Source: Apostichopus japonicus
Lineage: Eukaryota > Echinodermata > Holothuroidea > Aspidochirotida > Stichopodidae
Reading direction: 5' to 3'
DNA: 64,000 nucleotides
Assembly (NCBI RefSeq): GCF_037975245.1
Contig: NC_092579.1
Location: 21,398,666 to 21,462,665 of the forward strand
Below, in pieces: positions 43,001 to 58,000 of the stretch. Position 1 is the first letter of the stretch; the number at the start of each line of letters is the position of its first letter. The position numbers and the translations under genes were made by a program. The notes beneath the pieces are model-generated. The model did no database searches, was not told the DNA's origin, and worked only from the letters and a program-made list of their open reading frames with translations.

Positions 43001-46000
43001 ATGTAAGTGAGAAATCTTCGATACAGTAACCAGCTTATTGTATAGGCTGGATGATAGCTGACAAAAACATGAAACATACGATACCTCTAAAGCATTTAAG
43101 AGACCACTCTATACACGGTAGAGAGTAGAGACGAGAGTGCTCAGGTTGTGATGAGACAGGTAATCGAAGAAACTAAGTAAATCAATATGTGAGTTCCTGT
43201 ACACTGAATTTGACATGATAACTTTCAACACCAATATGCAGCTATTACTGCTTTACCTTTTGTTTTTTCTTAAAGATAATAAGAGGCATTACATTGGAAC
43301 ACTTCACTGCCTGCTGGTATGAGTCACATGACTTTTAACCACATTAAGTTTCAAACAAAGCAAGACGTTGTCTAGTTTATGTTGGTACAAACATAGTCAT
43401 CACAGACATGTCCACCAATTGAAGCAAAGACAATGTTTGGGCTTAATATTAGCTTGAACATGTTGTTTTATATTCAATTCTCTCTTTCAGTGTAATATTC
43501 TTACCAAAGATTAAATATATGGGAAGGTACATTCCCCCAACCCCCTCCCCCCCCCCCATCTATTGCAGTTTTAGTACATGCCCCACTACGACCAATTAGA
43601 AGCCTTATCTCTTCTTTTATTTCACAGATGTAAAAAGTTCCAGGTTCTGTCTAAGATGATATAATCTTTCATGTCTTGTTTAAACAAGAATAATTATCGT
43701 AACCATTAGTAGGGCAAAAGGATTTAACTTCTCTAGTCATTATGTAAATATTTTCTCCCTTACCCCCCTTCCCCCAGAGACCTAATCGTCCACCTAAAAA
43801 CTATAAATGAAGAGAAACCAACTACAAAACTTTTCGCAGGATTAATTATCGTTACGCGTGCCTGTACCCTTCTTCTTCTCGAACATTTCAAACAGTGAAT
43901 CTGTTCGAGCCAGGCAGATGTGGCAAACTGCAAAAATCATACGGCTCTGACATGTAATGAGATGTTGAGACTAAACATGAAAGGTTAATACAAGACGATA
44001 TGTCAGTTGTAGCAAATGGCACTTCGGTTACAATGTCAACACGAAAAGCTAAGTATAACATTTAGTAATTGGGTATTGATAAATCATGCCCACCCATTGC
44101 CTCCTCATAAACACAAAACAGACAACGTTGGAAATTAAAACTCAACATCTGTATGCTGTATAGTACATAGCTGTCTGAATCATAACTCACATGGTAACTG
44201 TATTTTTAACAACAGGATCAGCATCTCTCATCTGAAGTAATCGGTCGTGGACAGAGTCGCATTCAGCATTGGCAACTCATGATGGCTTGGCAAAGTGAAA
44301 ATCAGACAATTGGACCAAAAATGAATACAAAATTATTCCTCATGAATGTAAAAAAAAAATTATATTCATGTCTATAATATGAAAAATCAAAGAAGGTGGA
44401 TAGTTGGGATGGGTGAGAGAGAGGGGGGGGGGGGGAAGATACACGGAGTTGAATGGAACACCATGGGCCAATAATCCTATCTAAAATTTGTACTTCTTTT
44501 GATGTGTATAAATGTCAAGCAGGACCAATGTTATCCGCTTGTTTGTCATAAGGGGAAAGGGAGGGGTAAGGGGAGGGGTAAGGGAAGGGGCAACGCTATG
44601 GCTTTAACCTTGCAAGGTTGCATATCTGGAAGCGAGGTAAGGTTGGCGGTGTCTCAACATAATCCCGCATCTCCCTCCCTCATCGTCTTCCCAGCACCTC
44701 CTCGGCTTTCTCCCTTAAACCTAACCTTACCCTTACCAGTAAAAAAGTAAAGAGATTTTAAAGGAATCTGGAAGAATGTCAAATTAATGCGAGGCTCTTC
44801 TACATCCTTTGTGTGGTAAAATGAGGAGTTGGTAGCCCAGGATTAAATGGATATGGGTCAGGGTTCATTGTAAATTCTCACCAGATAGCTCTAAACCTTG
44901 GTAGAGCTATTAGTCGTGTGAAGACAGGTAAGTGTTAATTGAAGTATTTTACACAACAGACTTTAATTCATAACCCTACAACTTAATCCACGATAGGTGT
45001 ACCACAAAATAATGTACAGTGAATTAACATGAAAAGCAATATATATCACACGGACGCACAGAACACAGATTCGGTTTCCTTTCATCAAACATTTCAAACC
45101 GTACATAAGCAAATAAAGTGTCAAATACCGGGGGTAGGTGATTTCGCTAACTGCGCATTCTGTTCACGAAAAAAAGATGCTGTTTTCCTGCCTGCTGGGA
45201 GCTCAAACAGACACATGTATTACAGATGCTCAAATATAAGCAATTAACTGAAGACATGTAACACTGAGTCCATGAGGAGTCCATCAAACACGATTAACAT
45301 GTATTTTACCCATCACAATTGAATCGGCATGCCCTCTAAGCTGTAGCCAACATACCTATAAACTTCCTCTGAACAGGGATGATTCCCACTTGAGGCTTCC
45401 CTTGATGGTTTCCTTATTAATACGATGCGAAAGCCTATCAAGGACACGGAACCTTTCGGTCCATCCACGCAGTTCAAATCGAGTGTCAAACTGTAGGGTA
45501 CATGTTTGTATGTGACTTCATTAACAGCACATTTGGGTCCACTAAACAAACCATACAACACAAGCTGAGATGACAGAAGTTCAGTAGAAGGTTAAAGTTG
45601 GTTAAACCAAGCAGATCCGAACATCTGTCATACCCAGTTTGCCAAAACTAAAAATGCCAGGGACTCTACTAAGGACAAGTTCAACATTTTCAAAGCCATT
45701 TGATTCCCATCTTATACCAATTATGCAAAAATTAATGTTAATCTGTATGAATTATGAAAATGTTTCATACATATGCACCTGATACCTTTTATTTGCTTTT
45801 TAAAATGCATTTCATAGTTTTTAAAGATCAAAAATTGTCTCATAGTGAATATTAATTTTTAGCAAAATGTTGCTTGTTTTTCCTTCCCTCCCCCCCCCCA
45901 CTTTTTCCCCCCATTAATTCTTGTTGGTCTTGTTGGTTGTATTCTCTGACTCCTTTTCCATTGCCAGCTGAAAAATTTTTGCTGAGCTTTTCTTCAATTT

Positions 46001-49000
46001 TGTGTTGGAAGGAAGTAACACATGACTTCCTAGATTCTACCTACACAAGTGTATTTATTTACAGATGTCAATGTAAATCCCTTTGGTTAGGTGCTTCTGC
46101 AGTCTTTCGGGAGTCGGTGTTCCATTCCCAGCTGTCTCTGTACAACAATCAACACCAGTTTTCAGATTCCCCCGCCTGACAAATAAATGAGCTCTCCGGA
46201 TCGGATGTACCCCAATCCTTGAGTCAACCTTAATAACACTTACAGCATGGTGGTAGAAAGCAAACTTGAATAAGTAGAGAATTTTTTTATGATTTCTCTA
46301 CAAAAACAGGTTCCTTGTTCCTAGGTAGAATGCTATGTTATTAATCCTCTGATAAGTATGTATGGCTCTGCATTACAAAGGCATATTGATTACATTACTG
46401 AACTCGGTCTTTTGCAGTAGGGTTTCATCTGGGCATAGCTACCATATTTCTGTCGTTGAAAAATGGGACAAATGCGTCCTGGGGAGTGGGTGTCCTAACA
46501 TCGGAAAATAGCTACATTGAGGTTAGTGTTAGTTCTGGTTGTCATGAACCATGTAACCCCTGTTACACTGCTTTTTCTGTAAAGCTTGTGGGGCTATGTA
46601 ATATAATGTCTGGTTTGTTGGTAAGTCAGTGAAGCTTTCATGCCTAATTTGGTTGTTACTGAAGCGATTTTAGTTGAAAAATTTAGGTAACAGATTGTTG
46701 CAATGCACGGACCTGTCCTTTAGTTCAAATTCCTTAAGATGACGAACAGTACCATTAGATTGTGAAATATTGAATTCCAATTGAAAATGCATCTCTTTAA
46801 AGAAACATAGTGTTGTAGAACACTTTTTACAATATTATTTTTAACTTTGATCGCACAGAAAGGTAGCAAACAAAGATAGAAATGTATAAGCACAGACCAA
46901 AAGGGAATAAAACGTCTTATATAATTCAGAATTTGTTCATTACTTGGCCCTGGCTCTTAGTTTCACCAACTGATTCTTTGAATAACATGATAGGTCCATC
47001 TTGATACAAAATGGCCGTCTATGTACAGTTTGCATTGACTTTTTTTTTTAACCCTTCTTCAATCCCTGCCAACAGATGCATATGGATGGGGGTAGAAGGA
47101 GTGTGAAGTGATTAACACATTGAAAAATAGATACAGCATCTACTGTAGTCATACTGAATTTGATAACGACGAATAGAAACTTATCCTTGCAATCTCCTAA
47201 ATTTTGTCAGCAGACAGTGTAGGAGTTATAGTTAACGGCCAATTATGAGTCGATGATTGGATATGCTCTGCAAAGGCCTGAAGGGTAAAATAACTAGCTG
47301 TGTAGGTGGACAACATACGAGTTGGTAATGAATATGATGTTGCAGTCATCCTGATAACGGAAGACGGTTACTGAATTCCCATCTGAAGACAGACTGAAAC
47401 CGAACAAGACGTAAGACGTATGATGATGTTATTATGAAATTACCTGAATAACGTAAAGAGATTTTTTTATACATCTTACTTAATATTTAAGATAAAACTC
47501 TGGGCTCCTTTTAAGACAGAAATGATACAGATTTTAGCCCATTCACTAATAAGACTGTAGCCATATTCGTTTTGGAAAACCTATCTCTAAGACGATGTAG
47601 TCGAAGAAGAAACACAACTTCAAGTATAGTTCTCAAAAATGTGATTCCTGAAGATGGAAACAAGGTTACCAAATACAGGCCAGTATTCTTTGCGGAATGT
47701 ACATCCGGAAAAACCGGTGACCAGCGTCGGGTACGATGGAGGGTCAGCTTAAAGGCTATGTAGATGGGAAAGTCTGATAGTTAGACAGCAACATAGATAA
47801 GGGGGCTAGCAATAAATAGTGAAATCTTCCAGCATGTAGCGGCCGAACTTACAACTTTACGTCATAACATCATTCCTTGTCTTTGTAGGAACCTTGTCCG
47901 AAGCTGTCGAGACCAAAATGGTTATCCAAGCTTTCTGGCTCTTTTAGAAATGTCCCCCTCCCCCTCTCCCCAACCAGGTGTGGGAATACTTTCTCTTAAA
48001 TCTGTGGCACTTTTCAAATTTTTCATGGGGAAAGAATTAACAATGTTGAACAACTTTTGTTTGAAATAACCTGTATATATGTAAACAAACAGAAAGCCAG
48101 ACGACTTCAAATTCCCAGTACTACAGAAATAAACTGTCAAATCGAGTACCTTCTGAACATTTGGAATATGTCTTTATTTTATTTTTATTCAATTTATATG
48201 TCAAACCAAGTCAAACTTCTGCCTGAAACTGAAGCATCTTATCAAAACTGTCATGTTCCCAGTGGCTATGAAACATCCAAAAATGAGCAAAGGGTACAAT
48301 TTCAAGGTGAAAGAATTAATAAAAAACAGTTCTCTCTGCTGTTAGGGTCACGTCCTCCTCTGTTACAAACAAATCTTAGAAACTCTCTGCATGGGTGGTA
48401 CAATCAAAACAGAGAAGATATGTTTTGTTACATAAGATGGAGACATTGAGAGCACGTTATTATATTGCCCGCCCGACCGACTGGAGGTGTGACGTCGATT
48501 CCTTCAGAGCCCTTAGCGTACTGGCACAAATGATTATAAGTCTTCAAGAGTATAATTCAGGCCCAACGATCGGGCACAATAAACTTGGCTGCATTTTTTT
48601 CAGTCCAAAAAACAACTTCATATATATCCCACCACCGTACCCCCCGATGCTTGCATCAAGTCAAGTCATACCTCAGAGATATCGTTACCACATAGAAGAC
48701 TCCAATCAAGCTGTGATTTTATCAAGACATAAACATTTTTGTAATCTAATTGAAAAAACAGAAGAGATGGAGAGTAGTGAAAGAGAAAGAGAAAGCTCGG
48801 CAATTTGAAGAAGGGAATTACAAAAGCCTGGGCATAACAAAGCTTGATGAGATTATAGGAATGAGACAAGAGGCTACAGTACACATCTTGAGAGGTGCAG
48901 TAACAACCTCTCTCTCTCTCTCTCTTTCTCTTCATGGGAGTGGCGATGAAGAGAGACAATCCTTGTGATGTACTTATGCATATATACACATATACTGTAT

Positions 49001-52000
49001 ACATGACACACACAGCACCCTGCACTGATGTCAAATGCCATAGTTATTACAGTGTGTTGTAGTGAGGAAATTAAGACTTTCCAAGCTTTGGGAAATGAAC
49101 TTATCCACAAATTGATGAATGATCGGCCATCACAAGAACATGTATAAAACCTATCGGGACAAATAGAATATTTTGTGGGTAGCCAACACTTATTTGAATG
49201 GAAGGGGGATGGATGGATTGGGGTGAACAAGGGAGTGGCGATGCTAAGTGGAAAGGGAGGGGGGAGGGGGGAGATGGGATTAGTGGTGAAATTGGAAGCT
49301 CATCCATGGGAAGGATACCAGAGACTGTCTTAACAAATGCAAACTTGAGCAACTGACACTCACTCTTAGAAACCAACTAAAGAATTGGCCCTTAAGGACG
49401 ATTTGTATTCCTTTACATATGGTGGGCAATAGATGTACACGAATCATATATGGGTATGAATATAGCGTGTATTGAAGATGTTTCACCACATAGGGTTCAT
49501 TAACAACATTCGTCTGCAATATAAATTAGGAGCATGAACTAGCCTTTAGGGTTGAAACCTCTATACTAAAGGAGAATCTAAAATATCTTTATTACAAGTG
49601 CTTATAATGCAGGTCTATATTCTTCAGTTTTTCCACTTTTTCCACTTATTTGAAGTTCAAGTTCACAGCAAGAGTTTCCCCAGATAGGCTATATAAGCAT
49701 AAAGAGATGAGGTATTAAAGAAACAAATAAAATTAATAATTTTTGGCTATAAACTTTGATCCACTTTGGCAATCTCAGAGGACAAAAAACTGCAGGCGTC
49801 GCCTTCAAAGACCTTCTTCAAATTTATACGACCAAAATTATTTTCTATTTAAGGATAACGTTAAACAGAAGAAAGAAAGATATTAATCAAACATGTCCAC
49901 ACCACGGCGGCAGCATAAAAACTATGTTTCCAATTCTTTCCTTGATATTTTATCTGCATGTCAATCATGGTACCCAAAACCTACAAAGGTAAAATCTAGA
50001 CATGTCTTTTCAAAAAAGATTAAGATACCGATCAAAAACAGTCCTATCGAAACCCATTTCAATACTCCCAAGTTCTCTATTAACAAAAGTGAAAATGTCC
50101 AAACATGTAAAATGCATTCTTGCCCCAAAAAAATGTCTTTCAAATGGGATAATTTATTGGCACATCGATAACAACCTCAATTGCCATCCTTTGTTTCAAA
50201 GGGAGTAACACAATACTCTACTAGCAATTAGAACTTCAAGATAAAGCACAAAAAACAAAAAAAATGTTATGGATTAAGAAATATTGTTTAGACATTTATA
50301 GAAACATTTACATGATAAGTTACAGCTCAATCTTGTACAAAAGAAATATTTATTATATTTATATTTTGCCATATCTGCCATAACTAGTCATGACGTTGGG
50401 AAAAATATTGTTATATCTGGTAGTGTGAAAATAATGACCCTGGAGGTTGGGGTCTATAAATGGTCAATAGGTTTGGGATTATAACACAAGAAAGAATTGT
50501 TATTAAAATCTCCTTTAGATGATGAATATGCAAATTACTGATATCTACTGCACGATTCTGACCGATTCTGTCAACCAGACAATTCGGAATTAAATTCTGT
50601 GAATCAAATACAAAATGTAATGATTCAAATACAAACCGATTTTCGTCATCATTTGAAATAAATAATAAACTGTTTCTGTTTTGCCATTAATCATAATTGT
50701 TACCTAAACCTACCGAGCACCATCAAATCTGAGATCACAAGTGATCAAACTATAAAAGACACCATAGATTCTGTCACTTGCAATTAAAAGAGAAGCTTAA
50801 TTAGCGAGTAACTAATCATCTGATTCAGTTCTCAAAATTTCCCCTTCCACATGCTGCTTTCATAATTTATACCAGTGCTATATGGTAGAATGGATAAAGG
50901 CGATGGTGGCAGTAGGCGCAGTGAAACCAAGCACATGGAAGGTCGTGGGTTCGACCCCTGGCTGGCAAAGTAAGGTGGGCTTTTTTTAATCCAGAAGATA
51001 CATTCAATTTCTCCCATATATATGAATGGCTGCTTTTTGCTGTAAAACAACTAGTACTGCCCTTCTAGGTCGATTGCTATAAGTATTGTTATCATCACTG
51101 TACAAGTCTTTATTACATGCCACCACAAATTGCAAAATAACTAACTGTAGATCTGTATCTGATCTAGTGAACTGCATTTGTACGGGGGAATTTTAAACTT
51201 CAAAATGGTATAAAAAAAATCCATTCCCATTATCAAGTTTAAAAATGTAAAACGCTGCATTATAATCTAATGTACTGTACCTATAGAAATATTCTGGTTC
51301 GATACAAAAGTGTTGCATGAAAGGAGTTGCATATGAAACATCTTACCGTGAGGATGTGCAAATTTGATCCGCCATTGTAAGACAATCACCTGATGGGTTG
51401 ATCCTTCCATCCGGAAAGAGATCTAAACCTTTCAGATCCTTCATTCCGTTAGTCTCAAATGAGAGTGAACGCCATAATACATGACAGTCGTGTACTCATA
51501 TCATAGAGCATTCATAATCTGCTATTTCAGCTGCTTTTTTTTTACTCTTCGAAAAATTCTTTTCCGTTCTTTGTGATTTTTTTGTAGTTTTTTTTTTTTA
51601 CTGTATGTTACATTATACATCTGTGAGAAATCAGCTAATGAAGCTGACCTTTGACATCTTGTGCAGATGCATGTCTGTTTCTGTGACTTGGTGAAGTCCA
51701 AAGAAGGCTCCAATGATACATATACATATTGGGAAAGGAAACTTTTTGATTCCCTTCCAAAAAAAGTTCCAGCTACAATACTATACATATATATCTATGT
51801 ACATATATACATTAGAAACAAGTAACAGTAGACCTATTATTTTTGGAGGTGTGTTGATACAGTTGGTTAACACAGGGAACACAGACTAGTTTAATTAATT
51901 CCCAAGAGGGCATGATTATTCACCCATTTCGGGTCAAATCAGCCCACATTTTGTTGATTTTTTTTTTTGGCCCTGCTAATGATGCAAGAGACTACTAAAT

Positions 52001-55000
52001 TCCAACCTCAACCTTTAAAGAGAGAGAATTCACAATTTTTTTAAAATAAATATCCCATACTGGGTAGAGTGGGTCACATTATCTTCTATAGATCTGCATT
52101 GCAGAGGGTAATGAAGTAATGATTAAGCAAACCTTGGGATATTCCCACTGGAAACTGTTGTGGGAGAGGGGGTCAGGTGGGAGAAGGGGTCAGGTGGGAG
52201 GACCAGGGACCACAAGGAATAGTCTACCGCACCAACGTTACAAATCACATACCGTATGTCTTCAGAAAATGCGTGAATATCAATGAAAGAAATGTTCAAA
52301 TAACAAAAGGGGCTAAGAAAGGATAAAGCTGACATCCTGACATCCTATATCACACACAGATACTTCTCTCTACTTGTAAATCCTTAAACTCATAGACCAC
52401 AGGTGCACCAAACATTTATGAGATCAAATTCTATCAATATTTGAGTCTGACACATGTATTCATGTGATCTTCAGAAAAATTCATCATGAATGCAATTCAA
52501 CACAAGGTAGGAGGGAAGCAGAGTGGGAAGCTGAGAAGAAGGACACTCCTTTTCCATTCAGACCTTTCCAATAATCATTACTCACTCATACCTCTTCTCC
52601 CACTCACCCTCCCACCTCCCACCACCAATTCCTACCCATTCTCCTCCCCTCTGCCCTTCATCAATTCTTTCCTCTCCCCCAAACTTTCAACAACAAAAAC
52701 TTTCAAGAAAGCTGCTATATAGAAGGTTTTCAAACACTGCACCATGTAATGGACAGGAACCATCCACCCCTACCTACTACCATGGAGCTATCTCGTTTAT
52801 AGCTCCATGCTACTACTGTACAGATGACACTGCCTCTTTAGAGACTGCTTGGGAATACTGATGATGTATTTATGGATTGTCCTGTCCTCTTGGTAACCAA
52901 CCCCCTAACTAGTGTTGATAGCTTCCACTCACATAGAAACTAGCTAAGATAGATTTCTGGCACATTTCAACTTCCAACAACCTGTAATTATCAATGCAAA
53001 GCTCACAGAAAGACCTTTGTTTTGGTTGAAACTTGGAGAAAATTTGTGTAACCTGTTGGAGACCAGGATATAGTTGTTAGGGTAACTTTTAATAGGTGTC
53101 AAATGATGGTGACCAGACAACATGAACCAATAATTGCCACTTGGCAGTAGTGACCAGCAAAACAGCAAAATATTCACATTTTTAAGACACTGTGGGGCCT
53201 GATTTGCTCAATCAGAAGCAGAAATTGTTACTAATTTTTACCAAACGAAACGGGAAGGAAAATGAAATTGGTTTCAAACAAAGGAAACAAATTATCATAA
53301 TATTTTGGTCTTATACTTGGACTCATAAATGTCTTTCTAAATTTGAAAGGAAAATAAAAAGAGGTAAAGGTAAATCTTTCAAGAGGGTAAATTTATTTGC
53401 AAGAATCAGAGTGAAGAACTCTTTGATATTATTACTATTGAGAAAACGAATCCAAAATTTCTTTCAATTTATGACCATCTAAAACAAAAGTGAAATGCTT
53501 TACCTTCTGGTCACCCACGAGAGAAATAATCCAAGTAAATTATCTGAAACTGGCTGACCGATCACGCGGAGACACAAATCCAACTATCATCTTTATGGCT
53601 TAAAAATGATAGATAGTATTTTGTGCCTTTGAAGCAGATCATTTAGCCTTTGAAGAAGATCCTGCTAGGATCGAAACGTCAGGCCAACTTACTTTTACAC
53701 AGATAGTATTTTGGTTAGCAATCCCTCCTCCCCCCCCCCACCCCCACCAGTTAAGAAAAATTGTATTACTTTTGGGAGATACCTTGGTTTGGCTAGAAAA
53801 ATCTTACGTGGAGATGACATTTTGTAAATCTGTCAAGTCACAGTGTCATTCAGATCTCAAACCTGTCAATGTTTCTTTGTTTATCCCTATCACGTTATTG
53901 GTAGACCAATGATGACAGTTGGATTTATGTCTCCCTAATTACTTGCTTAAAACAAGTATTATTGTACACGTATATATATTTTCACTTGTATTGGGACAGG
54001 TGAAATGTTAAGGGGATGGGGGTAAGGGGTGGGATGTGGTGGGATGTGGGATAGTGCAGGGTAAGGTGGAAGTGATGCGGGACACCAACTACATCAATAC
54101 TAATCATCTGACATCCTCTTCAATTGGTTTTATATCCGGATCTGCCATACCAATATATTAGCCATGTATATGTACACCAGAGAGGTCGGTAATATTTAAT
54201 GAATATTCATGAATACATCACATCTATGTATTAAACAAACCTGAAAGGTAAATCAAGCACAGGTCCCCAACACTTGAAGACGATCAATGTGCACACGTTA
54301 TGCCTTTAAAATGTTTGTAAGCGATGACAGTAACAGTTTTATGACTTTATCTGCTAGGGATCATGTATAATATTATCCACATAATTTGAAAAATTTTCAA
54401 GTTTTTCAAGACCAAATCAGATGCAAGCTAACAGCAGCAGCAGCATCAGTCTCTGATGGAATTTACCGCATAGTCAGCTGGGCTACTACGGAGGGCAATT
54501 CCACAGTTGGAAGAGCAGGTTAATTATATGCCATCAACTGTTAACTAACCACTGCGATCATAAAAGATGAAACGAGGATGCTTGGAGCTGCGTGGAGCCA
54601 ATCAATCTCTAAAGGTCAAACTCTCAGTAGTAATTTACAAGGTCGTTGATTAAAAAAGTCTGATAAGGCAGGGAAGTTTCTGTTATGACTTTTAAAAGAA
54701 ACAACTTAGACCAAAACATATGACACAATATAAGCCATAACTCTGTACTCATACTCACACCTGGGGAAAAGCAAAGGAATGGGAAATGTACTTCGGTGAA
54801 ATGAGTACATTTAGTGCTTCTAGTAGTTGCTGAATACATGTTTCAATGGCACTTAATTTAATGTAGTCAATCCTTTTACAAAGTGAGGCAAAATTCTGAA
54901 CCATGGTACAATGAAAAGCATCTAAGCATTTTGGGTGGTAGAATGAGGAGATGGGTTAAACAGAAGTGACCAGCCACCCATAGTAGTGGAATACGGTACG

Positions 55001-58000
55001 AAGACGCTCTAGCCACGATAGAGCGAGAAGTATAACATTTGTGAGAAGACAGGTGAGCTCATCCTTGTAAATATGCTTAGTAAGACAAAGACCATAAGGG
55101 GTTGTGTGATAGGGCCTCCACCATACACAGAACTATGAAGAAAACATTGCTCACCAAAAAACAGTCAGATATGAGTATACTTATTATAGAATATATGAAT
55201 CCTTTGTTTACCTTGAATTTGCTCATTCTGTGCCAAACAGCTAATTCCTGTGGACCTCGTCATAATATTCTAATATTATAAGGAACATTTAGATGATTGA
55301 CACTGTTATTGATATATAGATGCATCGGTTGGTGTTTATGCATGTATGGCTTTACAGCATCGCACAACATACAGCATGAGGTCGAGTTTTATAGGTTTCA
55401 AGAAATGATACCTTGTGTGGTATGCAAGTAAAATAAAAGAACTTACAGATAGTCTAAGGAACCTGCCGAAACATCCTACAGAAAACTACCTGCTGTTATC
55501 ATGACCTCAATGAAGAGCTTCTTTTTTTTGTACTTACCGATGACATGGTGGATGGTGATAAAGAAGTCAGTTACCTCTAAAGTTACACTTTCATTTTAAA
55601 ATCTCAACAATTTTAATCACTTCTCAGAATCACAAGACTTCGATATAATAAAAAATATTCTTTCCTGTTTGACTTGTTTGACATTTCAGGAATGTCTTCC
55701 TGTTTACAGATAATATAAATATAACTCCTTCAGATTTTTTTCATAAGGAAAACTGTTTTCTTTTATTTTGTTTTAGAGGAAATGAAACAACCCATAAGCT
55801 TATGATACATGTAGAAACATTAGTGATTAAACTATAATTCACTATTCAATGCTTTATTCTATCATTCCGACATTTTGAACAAGAGCTGTCCGCTACATCA
55901 TTATCATAAGACCCTTTTCAAATTTCAGATTTTACTGCAGTGAAAGGTCTCAAGGTAACCATCATCATTGCCAATCTATTGCCACCCTCTCCTCCCCCCC
56001 CTCCCCCGTCAAACAAAAAAACACTCATTGCAAGACATCATAGTTTAATGTATAGGTCAGGTGTTACTAAAAATCAGAGTGACAACCTTCTTCCACTGTA
56101 TGAGGAAAAGTAAAACAGTGTTCAACTAGCCAATTCCAATACTTGGGCAATTGTAAAAACCACACATTACTGACCCACACACATGCATAGGAACTTGCCT
56201 CAACATGCACAGTAAACTATGTTGTGATGTTCAAGATGTCCTCTGTCAAAGTCTAAATCCACTTTTAGTTTACTAGATATTATTCCATAGCGTAAGCTGA
56301 GTCTCAAAAAGTTACTGATTGGTAGAGTCGGAAGGACGGGATGTAGGATAGGGGCGGGGCTTGGGATGTGATGTAGGGGCGGAGCTAGGGATGTGACGTA
56401 GGGGCGGAGCTAGGGATGTAGGATAAGGGCAGAGCTAGGGATGTGGGATAGATTCAGAGCTTGAGATGTGACATAGGGGCGGAGGTAGGGATATAGGTAA
56501 GGGCAGAGGATAGGATGTAGGATAGGGGCGTAGCTAGGGATGTGACATAGGGTTGGAGCTAGGGATGTGACATAGGGGCGGAGCTAAGGATGTAGAATAA
56601 GGGCGGAGCTAGGGATGTGGGATAGACTCGGAGCTTGAGATGTGGGATGGGGGAAGCAGTGCTTATATGTTACCAAGATATTAGGTTAGTTAGAAGAAGA
56701 AGGTGCACAAGCAGACTAGACAGGTAAGAGATGAGCGAAGTAAATTGCCTTTAACATAGGAATTCATTTTGGGTGAATTTTCAATATGTATGTATTTAGA
56801 TCCTCCTGCAAACAGGAACTCGCGAAGAAGCTTCATTGGCTTATTAAAGCCGCAAGCTGACCGAAGTCAGTCTCTTACATCAATATGATCATGTACTAAA
56901 ATTTCATAACAATGGCCTTTGTTATTGAGTAATTGCACATGTCATCAGAGTAATCCACCATGCAAATACTAAGTTTGTTCTAGTTTGGGTTCTTGAGAAT
57001 TAGAACATCGTTGCTACAGTAACGGTATCTGAAATTTGAAAGAATAGGCCATTCCAACAATAAGCACCAAATTTGTCAAAACTAGGTCGTGTTATGTCAT
57101 CAAGCTTGTCTGCTCTGTTCTGTTATGACTGCACATTTCCATGGCTGTTGCTATAACTACTTATTGCCATCTTAAATTTAACAGTTGCAAGACTGAAGCT
57201 AGCGGACGCATTGGTAAATGAAGTCATGTATGCTATGTGTGGTAATTTAATTTACAAACCGCACACATGACTAGAATCCATTGAACGTCAGATAAAACCA
57301 CATCTAAAGTCACGGCAAGGCACAATTTACAAAACAGTGTAGACCTCCGCCATTCCACAACAGTGCATGATAAATGCAGCGTCTACGTGCCATGTGATAA
57401 ATAGAGATGTGCACATATTGTCTCCAATGGCATCTTTGACACACATTTGGTTCTTCCAAGAACTAGTTTGGGCAACTGTGCTGATAGCAGGGTCCTCTCT
57501 CCAGTTTATAGTTACAGTAAGTCCATGGACTCTATTTTGTGATGCTGCTACTGTTTACACACAGCATATATCATTGACCTCACTTTTATGACACTGGTTA
57601 CTTTGACTAACAAAACATTGAAACATTTTCAAGCAGTATTTTGCATATTTTTGGGAATTTTACCAAACCAAACAAGTCTGTAATTAAACCAGATGGCAAT
57701 TGACCAAACCTAAGAAACTCTTTGACATATTTTTGTACCAAATGACCCTTACTGGGCAAGTGTTTAAAGGAGAAGCAAACCAAACCGAGATTATTCTACG
57801 TGAAGATATGCTAACATTAATGACAAGTAAGAAGGAAATGTCCTATTCCATTCCTTCACATCCAAAACTGAAGACTTGAGCAAGTTCAAATATGACATCA
57901 TCCTGTCATATGACCCTTGAATAATTTGCTGGTGTCTTTCTTTGTTTATATATCATTGTTTTATTTTCTTTAATAGAGATGAGATTTGCATACATATACA

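Noticed and set aside
45313-45561. 82-codon minus-strand ORF in a slightly G+C-richer patch
   Set aside because: No domain recognised and no consensus splice sites in usable phase for MRTF.
48057-48808. Overlapping plus-strand ORFs of 130 and 137 codons
   Set aside because: No recognisable domain, two frames open over the same stretch, simple-sequence content nearby.
27300-55545. Other ATG-to-donor ORFs on the minus strand (donors near 27323, 37272, 55214, 55537)
   Set aside because: They end in phase 0 and cannot join the RPEL1 exon in frame; all are very short.
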